A DNA stretch of 64,000 nucleotides, from contig CACYYH010000001.1 in assembly GCA_902778565.1 (NCBI GenBank), forward strand, positions 1 to 64,000, written 5' to 3'. Source of the DNA: an uncultured Eubacteriales bacterium. Lineage in GTDB: Bacteria; Bacillota; Clostridia; Peptostreptococcales; Anaerovoracaceae. Both the position numbers and the translations under genes were made by a program. The notes beneath the pieces are model-generated. The model was given only the letters and a program-made list of their open reading frames with translations, had not been told where the DNA came from and searched no databases. Shown piece by piece: positions 8,751 to 17,532 of this stretch; within the stretch, counting starts at the first letter, position 1; each line of letters begins with the position of its first letter.

Positions 8751-9400
8751 TCTTTTTCGGAAACAGGCTCAGCATCTGTCTGCTGTGCCTCTTCTGATTT
8801 CTGCTCCTCTTTCTGAGCTTTTTCTTTTTTCAGCCTTTTGGCCTTGATATTGTACTCCTGCATAGCATGGGTCACGTCATTGATCACTATGTCTGCGGCA
8901 GCCGCTGCTGCTTTGTTTAGGGCTTCCCACAGCGGTTCGGCTTCAGCTTCAGTGACTTTGCCGATGACATAGTCCACCAGATCCGACTTTCTCTCTCCGC
9001 CGATCCCGACTCTGATCCTCGGGAAGCCATCCTCCCCCAGGAGATATATGATGTTCCTCATGCCGTTGTGAGTGCCGGCAGAGCCGCCGGATCTTATTCT
9101 GAGGGATCCTTCCGGTATGTCGATATCATCATAAATGACTATAAGGTTCTCGATGGGTTCTTTGTAGAAATTCATCACGTCCCTGATGGATTCTCCTGAA
9201 AGGTTCATATAGGTCTGGGGCTTGACGAGAAGCACTTTCTTGCCTTCTATCCTGCCCTCGCCGGTCAGAGCCTTGAACTTCAGTCGGTCTACCTTGATGC
9301 CGTATTTATCAGCCAGAAGATCCAGCGCCATGAAGCCCATGTTATGACGAGTTCTCTCGTATTTTTTGCCCGGATTTCCCAGGCCTGCGATAATAAACAT
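8747..9400 (-). CDS. pth: Peptidyl-tRNA hydrolase with charged C-terminal tail
   Basis: Pth recycles peptidyl-tRNAs released from stalled ribosomes. The N-terminus has GLGNPGKKYERTRHNMGF with the catalytic His at residue 19, and VIYDDIDIPEG carries the conserved Asp. The domain ends near residue 187, followed by about 30 residues rich in Lys, Glu and Gln (KKEKAQKEEQKSEEAQQ) not present in the minimal enzyme; the tail is probably disordered. The gene is directly upstream of mfd with a 4-bp overlap and downstream of prs after a GC-rich hairpin, an arrangement common in Firmicutes. Confidence 0.97.
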   Translation of the reverse strand: MFIIAGLGNPGKKYERTRHNMGFMALDLLADKYGIKVDRLKFKALTGEGRIEGKKVLLVKPQTYMNLSGESIRDVMNFYKEPIENLIVIYDDIDIPEGSLRIRSGGSAGTHNGMRNIIYLLGEDGFPRIRVGIGGERKSDLVDYVIGKVTEAEAEPLWEALNKAAAAAADIVINDVTHAMQEYNIKAKRLKKEKAQKEEQKSEEAQQTDAEPVSEKE

Positions 9401-9415
9401 AACTTTATAAACACT

Positions 9416-9443
9416 GTACTCCCGCGAGAGACCGCGGGAGTAC
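9416..9443 (-). terminator. GC-rich hairpin between prs and pth
   Basis: GTACTCCCGCG and CGCGGGAGTAC form an 11-bp perfect stem with a 6-nt loop. On the minus strand it is followed by AGTGTTTATAAAG rather than a clean T-run, so it may be a partial terminator or an mRNA processing/stability element. Confidence 0.5.
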
Positions 9444-9454
9444 TGAAATCATCT

Positions 9455-10408
9455 TTATCTGTCGAACAGAGCGGATACTGAACCGTTGTTGTGGACTCTT
9501 GTCATAGCCTCTGCAAACAGCGGTGCAACTGAAATGACCTTCATGTTGGGAAGTCTCTTTTCCTCAGGAAGATAAATGGTGTTAAGAAGTACCATCTCTT
9601 CAAATACGGAATCCTTGATCCTGTCGATGGCAGGTCCGGAAAGAACAGCATGGGTCGCTCCTGCATAAACTGTCTTAGCTCCAAGTTCCTTGATAGCCTT
9701 GGCAGCGTTGCAGATGGTTCCGGCGGTATCGATCATGTCGTCCATGATGATGCAGTTCTTGCCTTCAATGTCACCGATGATGTTCATGATCTCGGACTTG
9801 TTAGGTTCGGGACGGCGCTTGTCGATGATGGCGATAGGACAATTGAGCACTTCTGCCAGTGACCTTGCACGGGTAACAGAACCGTGGTCAGGAGAAACTA
9901 CACAGAGGTCCGGAAGATTCTTCTGCTTGAAGTAATCAGCCAGGATCGGCATACCTACGAGATGGTCCACGGGAATGTCGAAATAACCCTGAATCTGGTT
10001 TGCGTGGAGATCCATTGTGATGACACGGTCTGCGCCGGCTGCTACGATAAGGTTTGCAACCAGCTTGGATGTGATGGGATCTCTTGCTTTGGCTTTTCTG
10101 TCCTGTCTGGCATATCCATAATAAGGAATAACTGCATTGATCCTGCCTGCAGAAGCTCTCTTCATAGCATCGATCATGATGAGCAGCTCCATCAGATTGT
10201 CGTTTACAGGATCATTTGTTGACTGAACGATATAGCAGTCAACGCCTCTTACGGTCTCCCAGATGTTAACAGATATCTCTCCGTCGCTGAACTTGGTTAC
10301 AGTAGCCTTGCCCAGAGGCTTACCCATGATGCCGGCGATCTCTTCTGCCAGTTCGGGGTGAGAATTACAGGTGAAAACTTTGTAATCTGTGTATACTCCG
10401 TTTTTCAA
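9455..10408 (-). CDS. prs: Ribose-phosphate pyrophosphokinase
   Basis: PRPP synthase (317 residues, class I length) makes 5-phosphoribosyl-1-pyrophosphate from ribose-5-phosphate and ATP for nucleotide, His and Trp synthesis. Visible motifs include the ATP-binding segment [12 protein letters not shown], the metal/ATP site [12 protein letters not shown] and the PRPP loop [12 protein letters not shown]. It lies between murC and pth, and its product PRPP is the expected effector of PurR encoded at 16584-17393. Confidence 0.98.
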   Translation of the reverse strand: MKNGVYTDYKVFTCNSHPELAEEIAGIMGKPLGKATVTKFSDGEISVNIWETVRGVDCYIVQSTNDPVNDNLMELLIMIDAMKRASAGRINAVIPYYGYARQDRKAKARDPITSKLVANLIVAAGADRVITMDLHANQIQGYFDIPVDHLVGMPILADYFKQKNLPDLCVVSPDHGSVTRARSLAEVLNCPIAIIDKRRPEPNKSEIMNIIGDIEGKNCIIMDDMIDTAGTICNAAKAIKELGAKTVYAGATHAVLSGPAIDRIKDSVFEEMVLLNTIYLPEEKRLPNMKVISVAPLFAEAMTRVHNNGSVSALFDR

Positions 10409-10465
10409 TTTAAATACCTCGCCTTTCTGTTCGTTATGTATGTTTAACTTTAAATAATAAACAGG

Positions 10466-11839
10466 TTATTTCAGGAGAAGGTCTCCCACTTTATAAATAT
10501 CTCCAGCTCCCATGGTGATGACCATATCGCCCTTGGAAGTGTTCTTTTTGAGATAAGCTGCCATATCGTCAAAATTGTCTATATAGCATACGTCCATGTC
10601 AGGGTGCAGTTCCTTTATCTTTTCCATGAGCTGCTGGGAAGATACCTTATAAATGTTCTTCTCTCTTGCAGCGTAGATCTCCGCTAGGATAAGATGGTCT
10701 GCTCCCTCAAAAGCATCTGCGAACTCATCGAACAGTGCCAGTGTCCTGGTGTATGTGTGGGGCTGGAAGCATACCCACAGCTCGTTATGAGGAACGTTCT
10801 TGGTAGCTGCAAGAGTAGCCTTTATCTCCGTGGGATGATGAGCGTAGTCGTCTATTACCTTGACCCCGTTCTGAGTCATGCCGATTATGTCGAAACGTCT
10901 CTCGGTCCCGGTATAGTTATGAAGTGTGTCAGCGATGGTCTTCGCATCAACTCCCAGAGAGTTTGTGCAGGCAAATGCAGCGAGGGCATTCAGCACGTTG
11001 TGCTCTCCCGGCACGTTCAGGTTCACATGAGTAAGGAACTCGCCTTTTTTATAGACATCGAACCCCGGCATACCGTTCTCGTCGAAAGTGATGTTCTTTC
11101 CGTAATAGTCGCAGTTCTCGTTAAGTCCGAAGGTTATGACGTTATCCAGTCCGTTAATGACTTTGTTGACAAAAGGATTTGCCTCATAAGCTATTATCGT
11201 TCCGTCCTCAGGAACAAGTTTGGCAAACTTATCAAATGAACTTACGATCTGGTTGATATCCTTGAAGTAATCCAGATGATCGGAATCGATGTTCAGGATT
11301 ATCTCGATCTTCGGTTTCAGGCTCAGGAAACTGTCAACGTATTCGCAGGCTTCCGTAACAAAATACTTGGAATGTCCTACCTGACAGTTGCCGCCGATCT
11401 CTCCGAGATTGCCTCCTACCAGGATGGTGGGATCCAGCTTGGCGTTTTCCATTATCAGTGAGACCATGGAAGTTGTGGTGGTCTTGCCGTGGGTGCCGGA
11501 AACAGCGATGCTGTTTTCATATTCGGACATCAGGTGCCCCAGCATCTCAGCTCTGGAAAGGCAAGGTATTCCTCTTTCCTTGGCTCTGAGGAGTTCCGGG
11601 TTGTCCGGTCCGATAGCAGCCGTGTAGAGCAAAACATCGGCGTTCTCAACGTTTTCTTTTCTGTGGCCTATGAAGACTCTGGCTCCCATCTGGGCCAGCT
11701 TCATGGTCATCTCCGACTCCTTCATATCAGATCCGGAAACGTTGTATCCTCTGGAAAGAAGGATCTCACAGATGGCGCTGAGGCCGATGCCGCCTATTCC
11801 GATTGCATGTATATTCTTGTATTTACTGAGATCAAACAC
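10466..11839 (-). CDS. murC: UDP-N-acetylmuramate--L-alanine ligase
   Basis: MurC adds L-Ala to UDP-MurNAc in cytoplasmic peptidoglycan precursor synthesis. The 457-residue protein has the N-terminal UDP-binding Rossmann motif (AIGIGGIGLSA), the Mur ligase ATP loop SGTHGKTTTTS and the C-terminal DDYAHHPTEI motif characteristic of MurC. It follows the decarboxylase cluster after about 100 bp that holds a short hairpin; downstream genes are prs, pth and mfd, all co-directional. Confidence 0.98.
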   Translation of the reverse strand: MFDLSKYKNIHAIGIGGIGLSAICEILLSRGYNVSGSDMKESEMTMKLAQMGARVFIGHRKENVENADVLLYTAAIGPDNPELLRAKERGIPCLSRAEMLGHLMSEYENSIAVSGTHGKTTTTSMVSLIMENAKLDPTILVGGNLGEIGGNCQVGHSKYFVTEACEYVDSFLSLKPKIEIILNIDSDHLDYFKDINQIVSSFDKFAKLVPEDGTIIAYEANPFVNKVINGLDNVITFGLNENCDYYGKNITFDENGMPGFDVYKKGEFLTHVNLNVPGEHNVLNALAAFACTNSLGVDAKTIADTLHNYTGTERRFDIIGMTQNGVKVIDDYAHHPTEIKATLAATKNVPHNELWVCFQPHTYTRTLALFDEFADAFEGADHLILAEIYAAREKNIYKVSSQQLMEKIKELHPDMDVCYIDNFDDMAAYLKKNTSKGDMVITMGAGDIYKVGDLLLK

Positions 11840-11871
11840 AGTCAGTGCCTCCCGTTTTAATAAAATCAGGC

Positions 11872-11893
11872 GCGGAAAAACAGACCTTTCCGC
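11872..11893 (-). terminator. Possible weak terminator after the decarboxylase cluster
   Basis: GCGGAAA and TTTCCGC can form a 7-bp stem on the minus strand between the OadA-like stop (11943) and murC. An overlapping AGACC/GGTCT pairing (11882-11900) competes with it. The T-tract is poor, so this is a tentative call. Confidence 0.35.
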
Positions 11894-11942
11894 AGGGTCT
11901 TTTGTTTATTATATCATAAACGATCTGATAACGCCATATTTT

Positions 11943-13346
11943 CTATACGGGATATGCTTTATTTTTGGTATCTATAAGCGAAGGGTCAAGTCCGTTCCTC
12001 TCCGCGTCTCTTTTTTTGAAGAAATCCGTGGCTACTTTCGGGAAAAGAGCATAGCTCAGTACGTCCTCTTCCTGGATCGTATATGCCTTGATCTCTTCCC
12101 TGAGTTTGTCAAGCTCCGGTTCCAGAAGATCTGCCGGTCTCACCGTGATGGGTTTCTCATCCCCCAGAGCTTTTTTCTGGACTTCGGGATCAAAAGGCTT
12201 CATGGTCCTTCCGTATTCGCCCCTTAAAATAGCCTTGGTCTCTTCGCTCATCACCTTGTATCTCTCGCCCATCAGTACGTTTAGCACTGCCTGGGTACCT
12301 ACGATCTGGGATGAAGGAGTTACAAGAGGAGGCTGGCCGAGATCCATTCTTACCTTGGGCACTTCCCGAAGCACTTCATAGAATTTATCTGAAGCGTTCT
12401 GGTCCTTCAGCTGTGATACCAGATTCGACAGCATTCCGCCGGGTACCTGATATCTCAGAGTCTTTATATCCACTCCCATCACCTTGGGATCTATCTGTCC
12501 TGATTTTACGAATCTCTCCTGGATAGGTCTGAAGTAGTCTGCGATCTCTGCAAGAAGATCCTGGTCAAGTCCCGGATCGAACTCCGTTCCCTCATAAACT
12601 TTGCAGATTACCTCGGTAGCCGGCTGTGACGTACCCATAGCCCAGGGTGATATGGCTGTATCAACGATATCGCAGCCCGCCTCAATGGCTTTCATATACG
12701 TCATCATGGCCACGCCTGACGTACAGTGGCTGTGGAGCTGGATGGGTATCTTTACTGCAGATTTAAGCGCAGGGATCAGTTCAGCAGCTGCCTGAGGCAT
12801 GAGAATGCCGGACATGTCCTTGATGCAGATGGAATCTGCGCCAAGGGACTCGATGTCCTTTGCAAGCTGTGTCCAGTAATCCAGGGTATAGCCGTCTCCC
12901 AGGGTATATGAGAATGCGATCTGCACGTCTCCGCCCTCTTTCTTTGCGGCTCTCACGGAAGTCTCCAGGTTTCTCAGGTCGTTGAGCGCATCGAAGATCC
13001 TGATGATATCGATACCGTTAGCTATTGAACGCTGGACGAAGTATTCCACAACGTCATCCGCGTAGTGTCTGTATCCCAAAAGATTCTGCCCTCTTAAAAG
13101 CATCTGCAGCTTGGTATTGGGCATTCCCTTTCTGAGTTTTCTTAATCTGTCCCAGGGATCCTCGTTAAGGAATCTGAGACAGGCGTCAAAGGTAGCTCCG
13201 CCCCAGCATTCCACCGAGTGATATCCCACTTTGTCCATCTTTTCAAGGATGGGCAGCATATCTTCAGTTCTCATTCTGGTAGCTGCCAGAGACTGATGAG
13301 CGTCCCTTAAAACAGTTTCCATTATCCTTAATTTCTTATCTGCCAT
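11943..13346 (-). CDS. oadA: Oxaloacetate decarboxylase alpha / transcarboxylase 5S-type carboxyltransferase
   Basis: A 467-residue HMGL-like/PYC carboxyltransferase: RDAHQSLAATRMRT near residue 14 (metal Asp), HSHCTSG and IKDMSG motifs, then the conserved carboxylase domain to about residue 450. It transfers carboxyl between oxaloacetate (or pyruvate) and biotin. The C-terminal biotin domain found in many OadA proteins is absent; a separate biotin carrier is encoded at 14515-14889. It is the last gene of a cluster containing beta and gamma-like pump subunits and a CoA-type carboxyltransferase, so it may act in oxaloacetate decarboxylation, in transcarboxylation, or both. Confidence 0.9.
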   Translation of the reverse strand: MADKKLRIMETVLRDAHQSLAATRMRTEDMLPILEKMDKVGYHSVECWGGATFDACLRFLNEDPWDRLRKLRKGMPNTKLQMLLRGQNLLGYRHYADDVVEYFVQRSIANGIDIIRIFDALNDLRNLETSVRAAKKEGGDVQIAFSYTLGDGYTLDYWTQLAKDIESLGADSICIKDMSGILMPQAAAELIPALKSAVKIPIQLHSHCTSGVAMMTYMKAIEAGCDIVDTAISPWAMGTSQPATEVICKVYEGTEFDPGLDQDLLAEIADYFRPIQERFVKSGQIDPKVMGVDIKTLRYQVPGGMLSNLVSQLKDQNASDKFYEVLREVPKVRMDLGQPPLVTPSSQIVGTQAVLNVLMGERYKVMSEETKAILRGEYGRTMKPFDPEVQKKALGDEKPITVRPADLLEPELDKLREEIKAYTIQEEDVLSYALFPKVATDFFKKRDAERNGLDPSLIDTKNKAYPV

Positions 13347-13377
13347 TTGATATCTCCTTAAGAATAGATATTCTTTA

Positions 13378-14502
13378 TCATACTCCGAATACTGCCATGA
13401 ATACTCCCGCAGCTACGGCTGTTCCTATAACACCTGCTACGTTGGGTCCCATGGCGTGCATCAGCAGGAAGTTGGTCGGATCCTCCTGTGCGCCGACTTT
13501 CTGGGCAACACGGGCTGCCATAGGTACTGCGGATACCCCTGCAGCACCTATCAGCGGATTTATCTTACCTCCTGTAAGCCTGCACATGATCTTTCCGAAG
13601 ATCACGCCTGCCGCAGTTCCGAAGGCAAAAGCGATCAGACCCAGGGCGATTATCTTTATGGTGGTCCCCTTAAGGAAGGCTTCTGCAGAGGCTGTAGCTC
13701 CTACAGATGTGCCCAAAAATATGACCACTATGTACATCAGAGCATTGGAAGCGGTCTCCTGCAGCTGCCTTACAACGCCGGATTCTCTGAAGAGATTTCC
13801 CAGCATCAGCATTCCGATAAGAGGAGCTGTTGAAGGAAGCAGCGAACAAACCACTATGGTCACGATTATGGGGAACAGTATCCTTTCCTTTTTGGAAACG
13901 TATCTCAGCTGCTCCATCTTTATCTTACGCTCCTTCTCTGTGGTGAGAAGCCTCATGATGGGCGGCTGGATGATGGGAACCAGCGCCATATATGAATATG
14001 CGGCGACTGCAATGGGTCCCATGATGGCCTTCTGTCCCAGCATCATGGCAAGATATATGGACGTAGGACCGTCTGCTCCTCCTATGATACCGATGGCAGC
14101 TGAAGATTCAGGGCTGAAGCCCATCAGCATGGCCATCAGATAAGCTCCGAAAACTCCGAACTGTGCGGCTGCTCCCAGAAGAAAACTCCTGGGATTGGCG
14201 ATCAGCGGTCCGAAATCCGTAAGTGCTCCTACTCCCAGAAATATCAGGGATGGCAGGATGGTCCATTCGTCAAGTTTGAAGAAATAGTTCAGAAGTCCCC
14301 CTTCTTCCATGATGGGCGGATATATATTTACCAGCAGCATGCCGAAGGATATCGGCAGCAGAAGCAATGGTTCATATTCCTTGTGTATGGCAAGATACAG
14401 GAAGAAACATGCCACTCCCACCATCACCACGTTTCCTATAGACAGGTTAAAAAACGCCGTCTGTTCCAGGAGATTTCCGAGGGTCTCAGTAATATAACTC
14501 AT
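13378..14502 (-). CDS. oadB: Na+-pumping decarboxylase beta subunit
   Basis: This 374-residue polytopic protein is the membrane pump subunit shared by oxaloacetate, methylmalonyl-CoA and glutaconyl-CoA decarboxylases. The hallmark GIIGGADGPTSIYLAM segment is present, as is the duplicated helical architecture; it lacks the N-terminal extension of some family members. It decarboxylates carboxybiotin and exports Na+. It lies directly downstream of the biotin carrier (12-bp gap) and upstream of the OadA-like gene, so it is expected to couple the cluster's carboxyltransferases to a sodium gradient. Confidence 0.95.
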   Translation of the reverse strand: MSYITETLGNLLEQTAFFNLSIGNVVMVGVACFFLYLAIHKEYEPLLLLPISFGMLLVNIYPPIMEEGGLLNYFFKLDEWTILPSLIFLGVGALTDFGPLIANPRSFLLGAAAQFGVFGAYLMAMLMGFSPESSAAIGIIGGADGPTSIYLAMMLGQKAIMGPIAVAAYSYMALVPIIQPPIMRLLTTEKERKIKMEQLRYVSKKERILFPIIVTIVVCSLLPSTAPLIGMLMLGNLFRESGVVRQLQETASNALMYIVVIFLGTSVGATASAEAFLKGTTIKIIALGLIAFAFGTAAGVIFGKIMCRLTGGKINPLIGAAGVSAVPMAARVAQKVGAQEDPTNFLLMHAMGPNVAGVIGTAVAAGVFMAVFGV

Positions 14503-14514
14503 GTTTTTCCTCTC

Positions 14515-14889
14515 TTATGCTATGGTAAGAAGTTTGTCCCCTGCTTCCACAGGCTGACCTTCATTTACGAAAACGGTATCAACGACTCCGGAAACGGTGG
14601 CAACCATGGGGATCTCCATCTTCATGGCCTCAAGTATAACTGCCTCTTCTCCCTTTTCCACCTTGTCTCCTGCCTTCTTCAGGATCTTGAACACCTTACC
14701 TGCAGCTCCTGCTTCAAGTACGGTTCCCTTGGCGTTTGCAGTGCTCTGGGGAGCCGGCGCTGTGCTCTGGGGAGCCGGTGCAGGCTTGACGGGCTTTTCT
14801 TCAACCGCCTGAGGTTCAGAGCTTGCTCCTACCTTTTCAACTTCTACTTCATATTCTTTGCCATTGACTCTTACAATGTATTTTTCCAT
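14515..14889 (-). CDS. Biotin carboxyl carrier protein (gamma/biotinyl subunit)
   Basis: A 124-residue carrier with a short N-terminal beta domain, an Ala/Pro linker containing two copies of APAPQST (7-residue, 21-bp direct repeat), and a C-terminal biotinyl domain with EAMKMEI. The biotinylated Lys is residue 90. The swinging linker moves carboxybiotin between the soluble carboxyltransferases and the membrane beta subunit. It sits centrally in the five-gene cluster. Confidence 0.95.
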   Translation of the reverse strand: MEKYIVRVNGKEYEVEVEKVGASSEPQAVEEKPVKPAPAPQSTAPAPQSTANAKGTVLEAGAAGKVFKILKKAGDKVEKGEEAVILEAMKMEIPMVATVSGVVDTVFVNEGQPVEAGDKLLTIA

Positions 14890-14901
14890 GGGTCTGACTC
14901 C

Positions 14902-15222
14902 TTATCTTCTCCTCTTGACTGATTTAACGATGAATACAGGTTCTGCGGTTTTGCCTGATCCGGTATCCGGCGGCGCTTCCTGCGCCATGGCCATTTTCAA
15001 TGCGGCGGTGATCACCGCTATAAGTTCGCCGTCATCCTCTTCATCATTTATCACTGCCGCCGCTGTCTTGGGCTCATCTGAGCCTGCTGCTGCGGCGCTT
15101 TCTTTTGGTATGAATTTGAAAAGCGAAATGATGATACATATCAGGATCAGTATCATAAACACTGAACCCATACCCATCAGGGTGTCCATCAGCGCTTTCA
15201 TCAGGGTGTTTTCAAGCGTCAT
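14902..15222 (-). CDS. Small membrane subunit, OadG-like
   Basis: A 106-residue protein with one N-terminal membrane segment (residues about 15-37, GSVFMILILICIIISLF), then a soluble Ala/Asp/Glu-rich region ending in basic KSVKRRR. Topology, size and position match the delta/gamma (OadG/MmdD) assembly subunit that ties the soluble carboxyltransferase to the membrane pump. Sequence in this family is poorly conserved, so context carries much of the call. Confidence 0.8.
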   Translation of the reverse strand: MTLENTLMKALMDTLMGMGSVFMILILICIIISLFKFIPKESAAAAGSDEPKTAAAVINDEEDDGELIAVITAALKMAMAQEAPPDTGSGKTAEPVFIVKSVKRRR

Positions 15223-15232
15223 ATCCTACCTC

Positions 15233-16420
15233 CTAGAACAAGTTGGCATAGGACTCCAGCGCCCCTGCAATGTATTTTCTGGTTTCTTCAGGAGCGATGA
15301 CCTTGTCCACCAGGCCCTTTTCAACAAGTACAGCCGCGGTAGAATGAGTGTTTTCATACTCTGCAGTCTTTGCCTCGACTTCAGAAGGTTCCAGAGGTCC
15401 GTAGAGGATATCTGCCGCCTGCCTTGAATTGATTATGTTCACCTTGGCGCCGTTCCAGGCAAAGGTCAGGTCCGTAGAGGTCCCTCTTCCGTTAAAAAGG
15501 CTGTAGGCTCCGCCCATGACCGTGCCGGTTATAACGTCCACCAGAGGTATGCTGCTTCTGGTGAAAGCATCCCAGAGTTTAGCGGAAGCGCTTACCAGAA
15601 GGTTCTGGTTCGCTCCTATCTCTATACCGTCGGTGTTTGATATCTTGATCAGTGCAAGTCTGAACTTGTTGGCTGTTTCCACCAGTTTTCTGGCCTTATC
15701 AAGTCCTTCCAGACTCACTCTGTTTCCTTTCTCCGTCTTGTTGTTGGCCATTGCAGCCACCATCATTCCGTTGATCTTTATGAAGCCGGTGGTGAGTTCA
15801 GGAGCCTTTTCAGGATCTGTTTCCAGAAGGAATCCATCATCGGATATCTCCTTCAGAATGTCATGACCTGAATCGATCATGGCTTCAATGCCTTCATTCA
15901 GCCTGTTGAGGTCATCGGAGGTATCATACTGCTCCGGAGTGATCCCCTTCGCGGGAGGCATGACCTTGATCAGGTCCTTGGTCTTAGCAAAGGCTTCCGC
16001 TATGTCCATTTCCCTGAAGAAAAAGTCCGCAGTTCCTGCAAGGCTTACCATCTGACCCATGCACTTTCCTCCGACGATCATGATCTGAAGGATGCTGTCC
16101 CTTGCGCTGTTGGCAAGGGCATAAACTTCTGAAAATGCATTCAGAGCCTCTGCTCCTTCATCGATCAGGTATCCGGTGGAATCCAGCAGGCCTATGACAG
16201 GCATCCTGGATTTCAGCGCCAGCTTGTATATGTTCATGATCTTGGATGCAGCAGCTACGCTGAAAGCTCCTCCATCCCTCTCGCTGTCCTGAAGGAAGGT
16301 ATAGACCATACGGTCTCCGATCCTTCCGTAGCCGGTAACTACCGAGCTTACTCTTCCGTCACCGATCTCCATGAAACTTCCGCGGTCAAATAATTGATCT
16401 ATGTCTTTTCTGGTAACCAT
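15233..16420 (-). CDS. Acyl-CoA carboxyltransferase (MmdA/12S-like), short form
   Basis: A 395-residue crotonase-fold carboxyltransferase related to methylmalonyl-CoA decarboxylase alpha and transcarboxylase 12S. The C-terminal half has recognisable family motifs (GTVMGGAYSLFNGRG, AWNGAKVNIINSRQAA). It is over 100 residues shorter than typical 510-520-residue members, and the N-half motif usually reading DSGGARIQEG is here DSTGYLIDEG, altering the oxyanion-loop region. First gene of the cluster; ATG at 16420 lies 11 nt after AAGGAG. Substrate is uncertain, and a regulatory or structural role is possible. Confidence 0.8.
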   Translation of the reverse strand: MVTRKDIDQLFDRGSFMEIGDGRVSSVVTGYGRIGDRMVYTFLQDSERDGGAFSVAAASKIMNIYKLALKSRMPVIGLLDSTGYLIDEGAEALNAFSEVYALANSARDSILQIMIVGGKCMGQMVSLAGTADFFFREMDIAEAFAKTKDLIKVMPPAKGITPEQYDTSDDLNRLNEGIEAMIDSGHDILKEISDDGFLLETDPEKAPELTTGFIKINGMMVAAMANNKTEKGNRVSLEGLDKARKLVETANKFRLALIKISNTDGIEIGANQNLLVSASAKLWDAFTRSSIPLVDVITGTVMGGAYSLFNGRGTSTDLTFAWNGAKVNIINSRQAADILYGPLEPSEVEAKTAEYENTHSTAAVLVEKGLVDKVIAPEETRKYIAGALESYANLF

Positions 16421-16464
16421 AATTTCATTTGCTCCTTGCTTTGAGTTTCAAATCATACAAAGTT

Positions 16465-16473
16465 ATTATATCA
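16465..16473 (-). promoter_or_regulatory. Extended -10 promoter of the decarboxylase cluster
   Basis: On the minus strand TGATATAAT gives a perfect -10 with the extended TG dinucleotide; no good -35 is seen. It lies about 45 bp before the acyl-CoA carboxyltransferase ATG. Confidence 0.55.
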
Positions 16474-16520
16474 CATTATTCAGATAAAGTATCACAAAAA
16501 ACAATTGTTTTCATCTTTTC

Positions 16521-16549
16521 TTGACAATTTGATCCCGTTTATATATTCT
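16521..16549 (+). promoter_or_regulatory. purR promoter
   Basis: TTGACA (16521-16526), 17-bp spacer, TATTCT (16544-16549), ending 34 bp before the purR ATG. A partial PurBox-like string (TAATACGAACAAA, 16557-16569) follows, which would allow autoregulation, but it matches the consensus only in part. Confidence 0.65.
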
Positions 16550-16583
16550 TAAAGCATAATACGAACAAAAAGGAGGTAAAATC

Positions 16584-17393
16584 ATGAAACGTACGGAAAG
16601 AATAGGCGCTATCATTCGTATCCTTACGGAAAACCCTTCTAAAGCCTATGCGCTGAGCTATTTTTCCGAACTGTTCGGCTGCGCCAAATCCAGCGTGTCT
16701 GAAGACATCCACGTGGCGTCCCAGGCTATAATGTTCACCGGAACAGGCAGTCTTGAGACAATCCCCGGAGCAAGAGGCGGCGTCAGATATGTGCCTGATA
16801 TATCAGATGAAGAAGTACTGGCTCTTCAGGAGGAATTCTGTTCTAAGCTCAGGGATACCTCCCGTCTTCTCGGAGGCAATTTCGTATATACGTCCGATAT
16901 CTTCTACGATCATGACATGGTATCGCGTCTCGCCAGAGTATTCGCGAGGAAATTCAGGGATTGCTGCGCTGAATACGTGGCCACGGTAGAGACCAAAGGT
17001 ATTCCACTGGCATATAACGTTTCGCATCTTCTTAACCTTCCCCTGGTTGTCATAAGACGCGAAGCCAAGATCTCAGAGGGTTCCACCGTCAGTATCAACT
17101 ACTTTTCAGGTTCCTACGACCGCCTTCAGAAGATGTCGATGTCCAAGCGTGCCATAAGATCCGGATCAAAGGTGCTGATCATAGACGATTTCATGAGAGG
17201 CGGCGGCTCCGTCACCGGCATAAGCGAAATGATCGGTGAGTTCGGAGGCACAGTGGTCGGCGTAGGCATCGCCATCGTCGCAAACGAGCCTGAGGTCAAA
17301 AAAGTGAACGACTATTCCAGCGTGATAAATCTGGGCAAAGTATCTTCCGAGGAAAAGATCATCGAAGCAGAGCCCAACCGCAGTCTTTTCTGA
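16584..17393 (+). CDS. purR: Purine operon repressor PurR (Gram-positive type)
   Basis: A 269-residue protein with an N-terminal winged helix (residues about 1-75; KRTERIGAIIRILTENPSK) fused to an inactive phosphoribosyltransferase domain. The PRPP-binding loop VLIIDDFMRGGGSVTG lies near residue 205. PurR represses purine genes at paired PurBoxes, and PRPP relieves repression. Start ATG follows AAAAAGGAGG at ideal spacing. It sits directly upstream of spoVG, the same neighbour order (purR...spoVG) seen in Bacillus and many Clostridia. It is unrelated to the LacI-type E. coli PurR. Confidence 0.96.
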   Translation: MKRTERIGAIIRILTENPSKAYALSYFSELFGCAKSSVSEDIHVASQAIMFTGTGSLETIPGARGGVRYVPDISDEEVLALQEEFCSKLRDTSRLLGGNFVYTSDIFYDHDMVSRLARVFARKFRDCCAEYVATVETKGIPLAYNVSHLLNLPLVVIRREAKISEGSTVSINYFSGSYDRLQKMSMSKRAIRSGSKVLIIDDFMRGGGSVTGISEMIGEFGGTVVGVGIAIVANEPEVKKVNDYSSVINLGKVSSEEKIIEAEPNRSLF

Positions 17394-17444
17394 TCATTTC
17401 CGCCTGAAGTCCGCCAAGTACCAAAATGTACTATAATAAAAACA

Positions 17445-17473
17445 TTGTATTTTTTTTAACGGCGAGCTATAAT
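17445..17473 (+). promoter_or_regulatory. spoVG promoter
   Basis: TTGTAT (17445-17450), 17-bp spacer, TATAAT (17468-17473), 59 bp before the spoVG ATG. A second TATAAT at 17432 has no matching -35. Confidence 0.6.
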
Positions 17474-17532
17474 AAAGGTGTTGTAGGAAATATTGTTAGC
17501 AATCTTTAATGCAACAGGAAAGGTGGAAAGAT

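Noticed and set aside
16557..16569. PurBox upstream of purR
   Set aside because: Only a partial match to the consensus and no paired second box, so autoregulation was not called as a feature.
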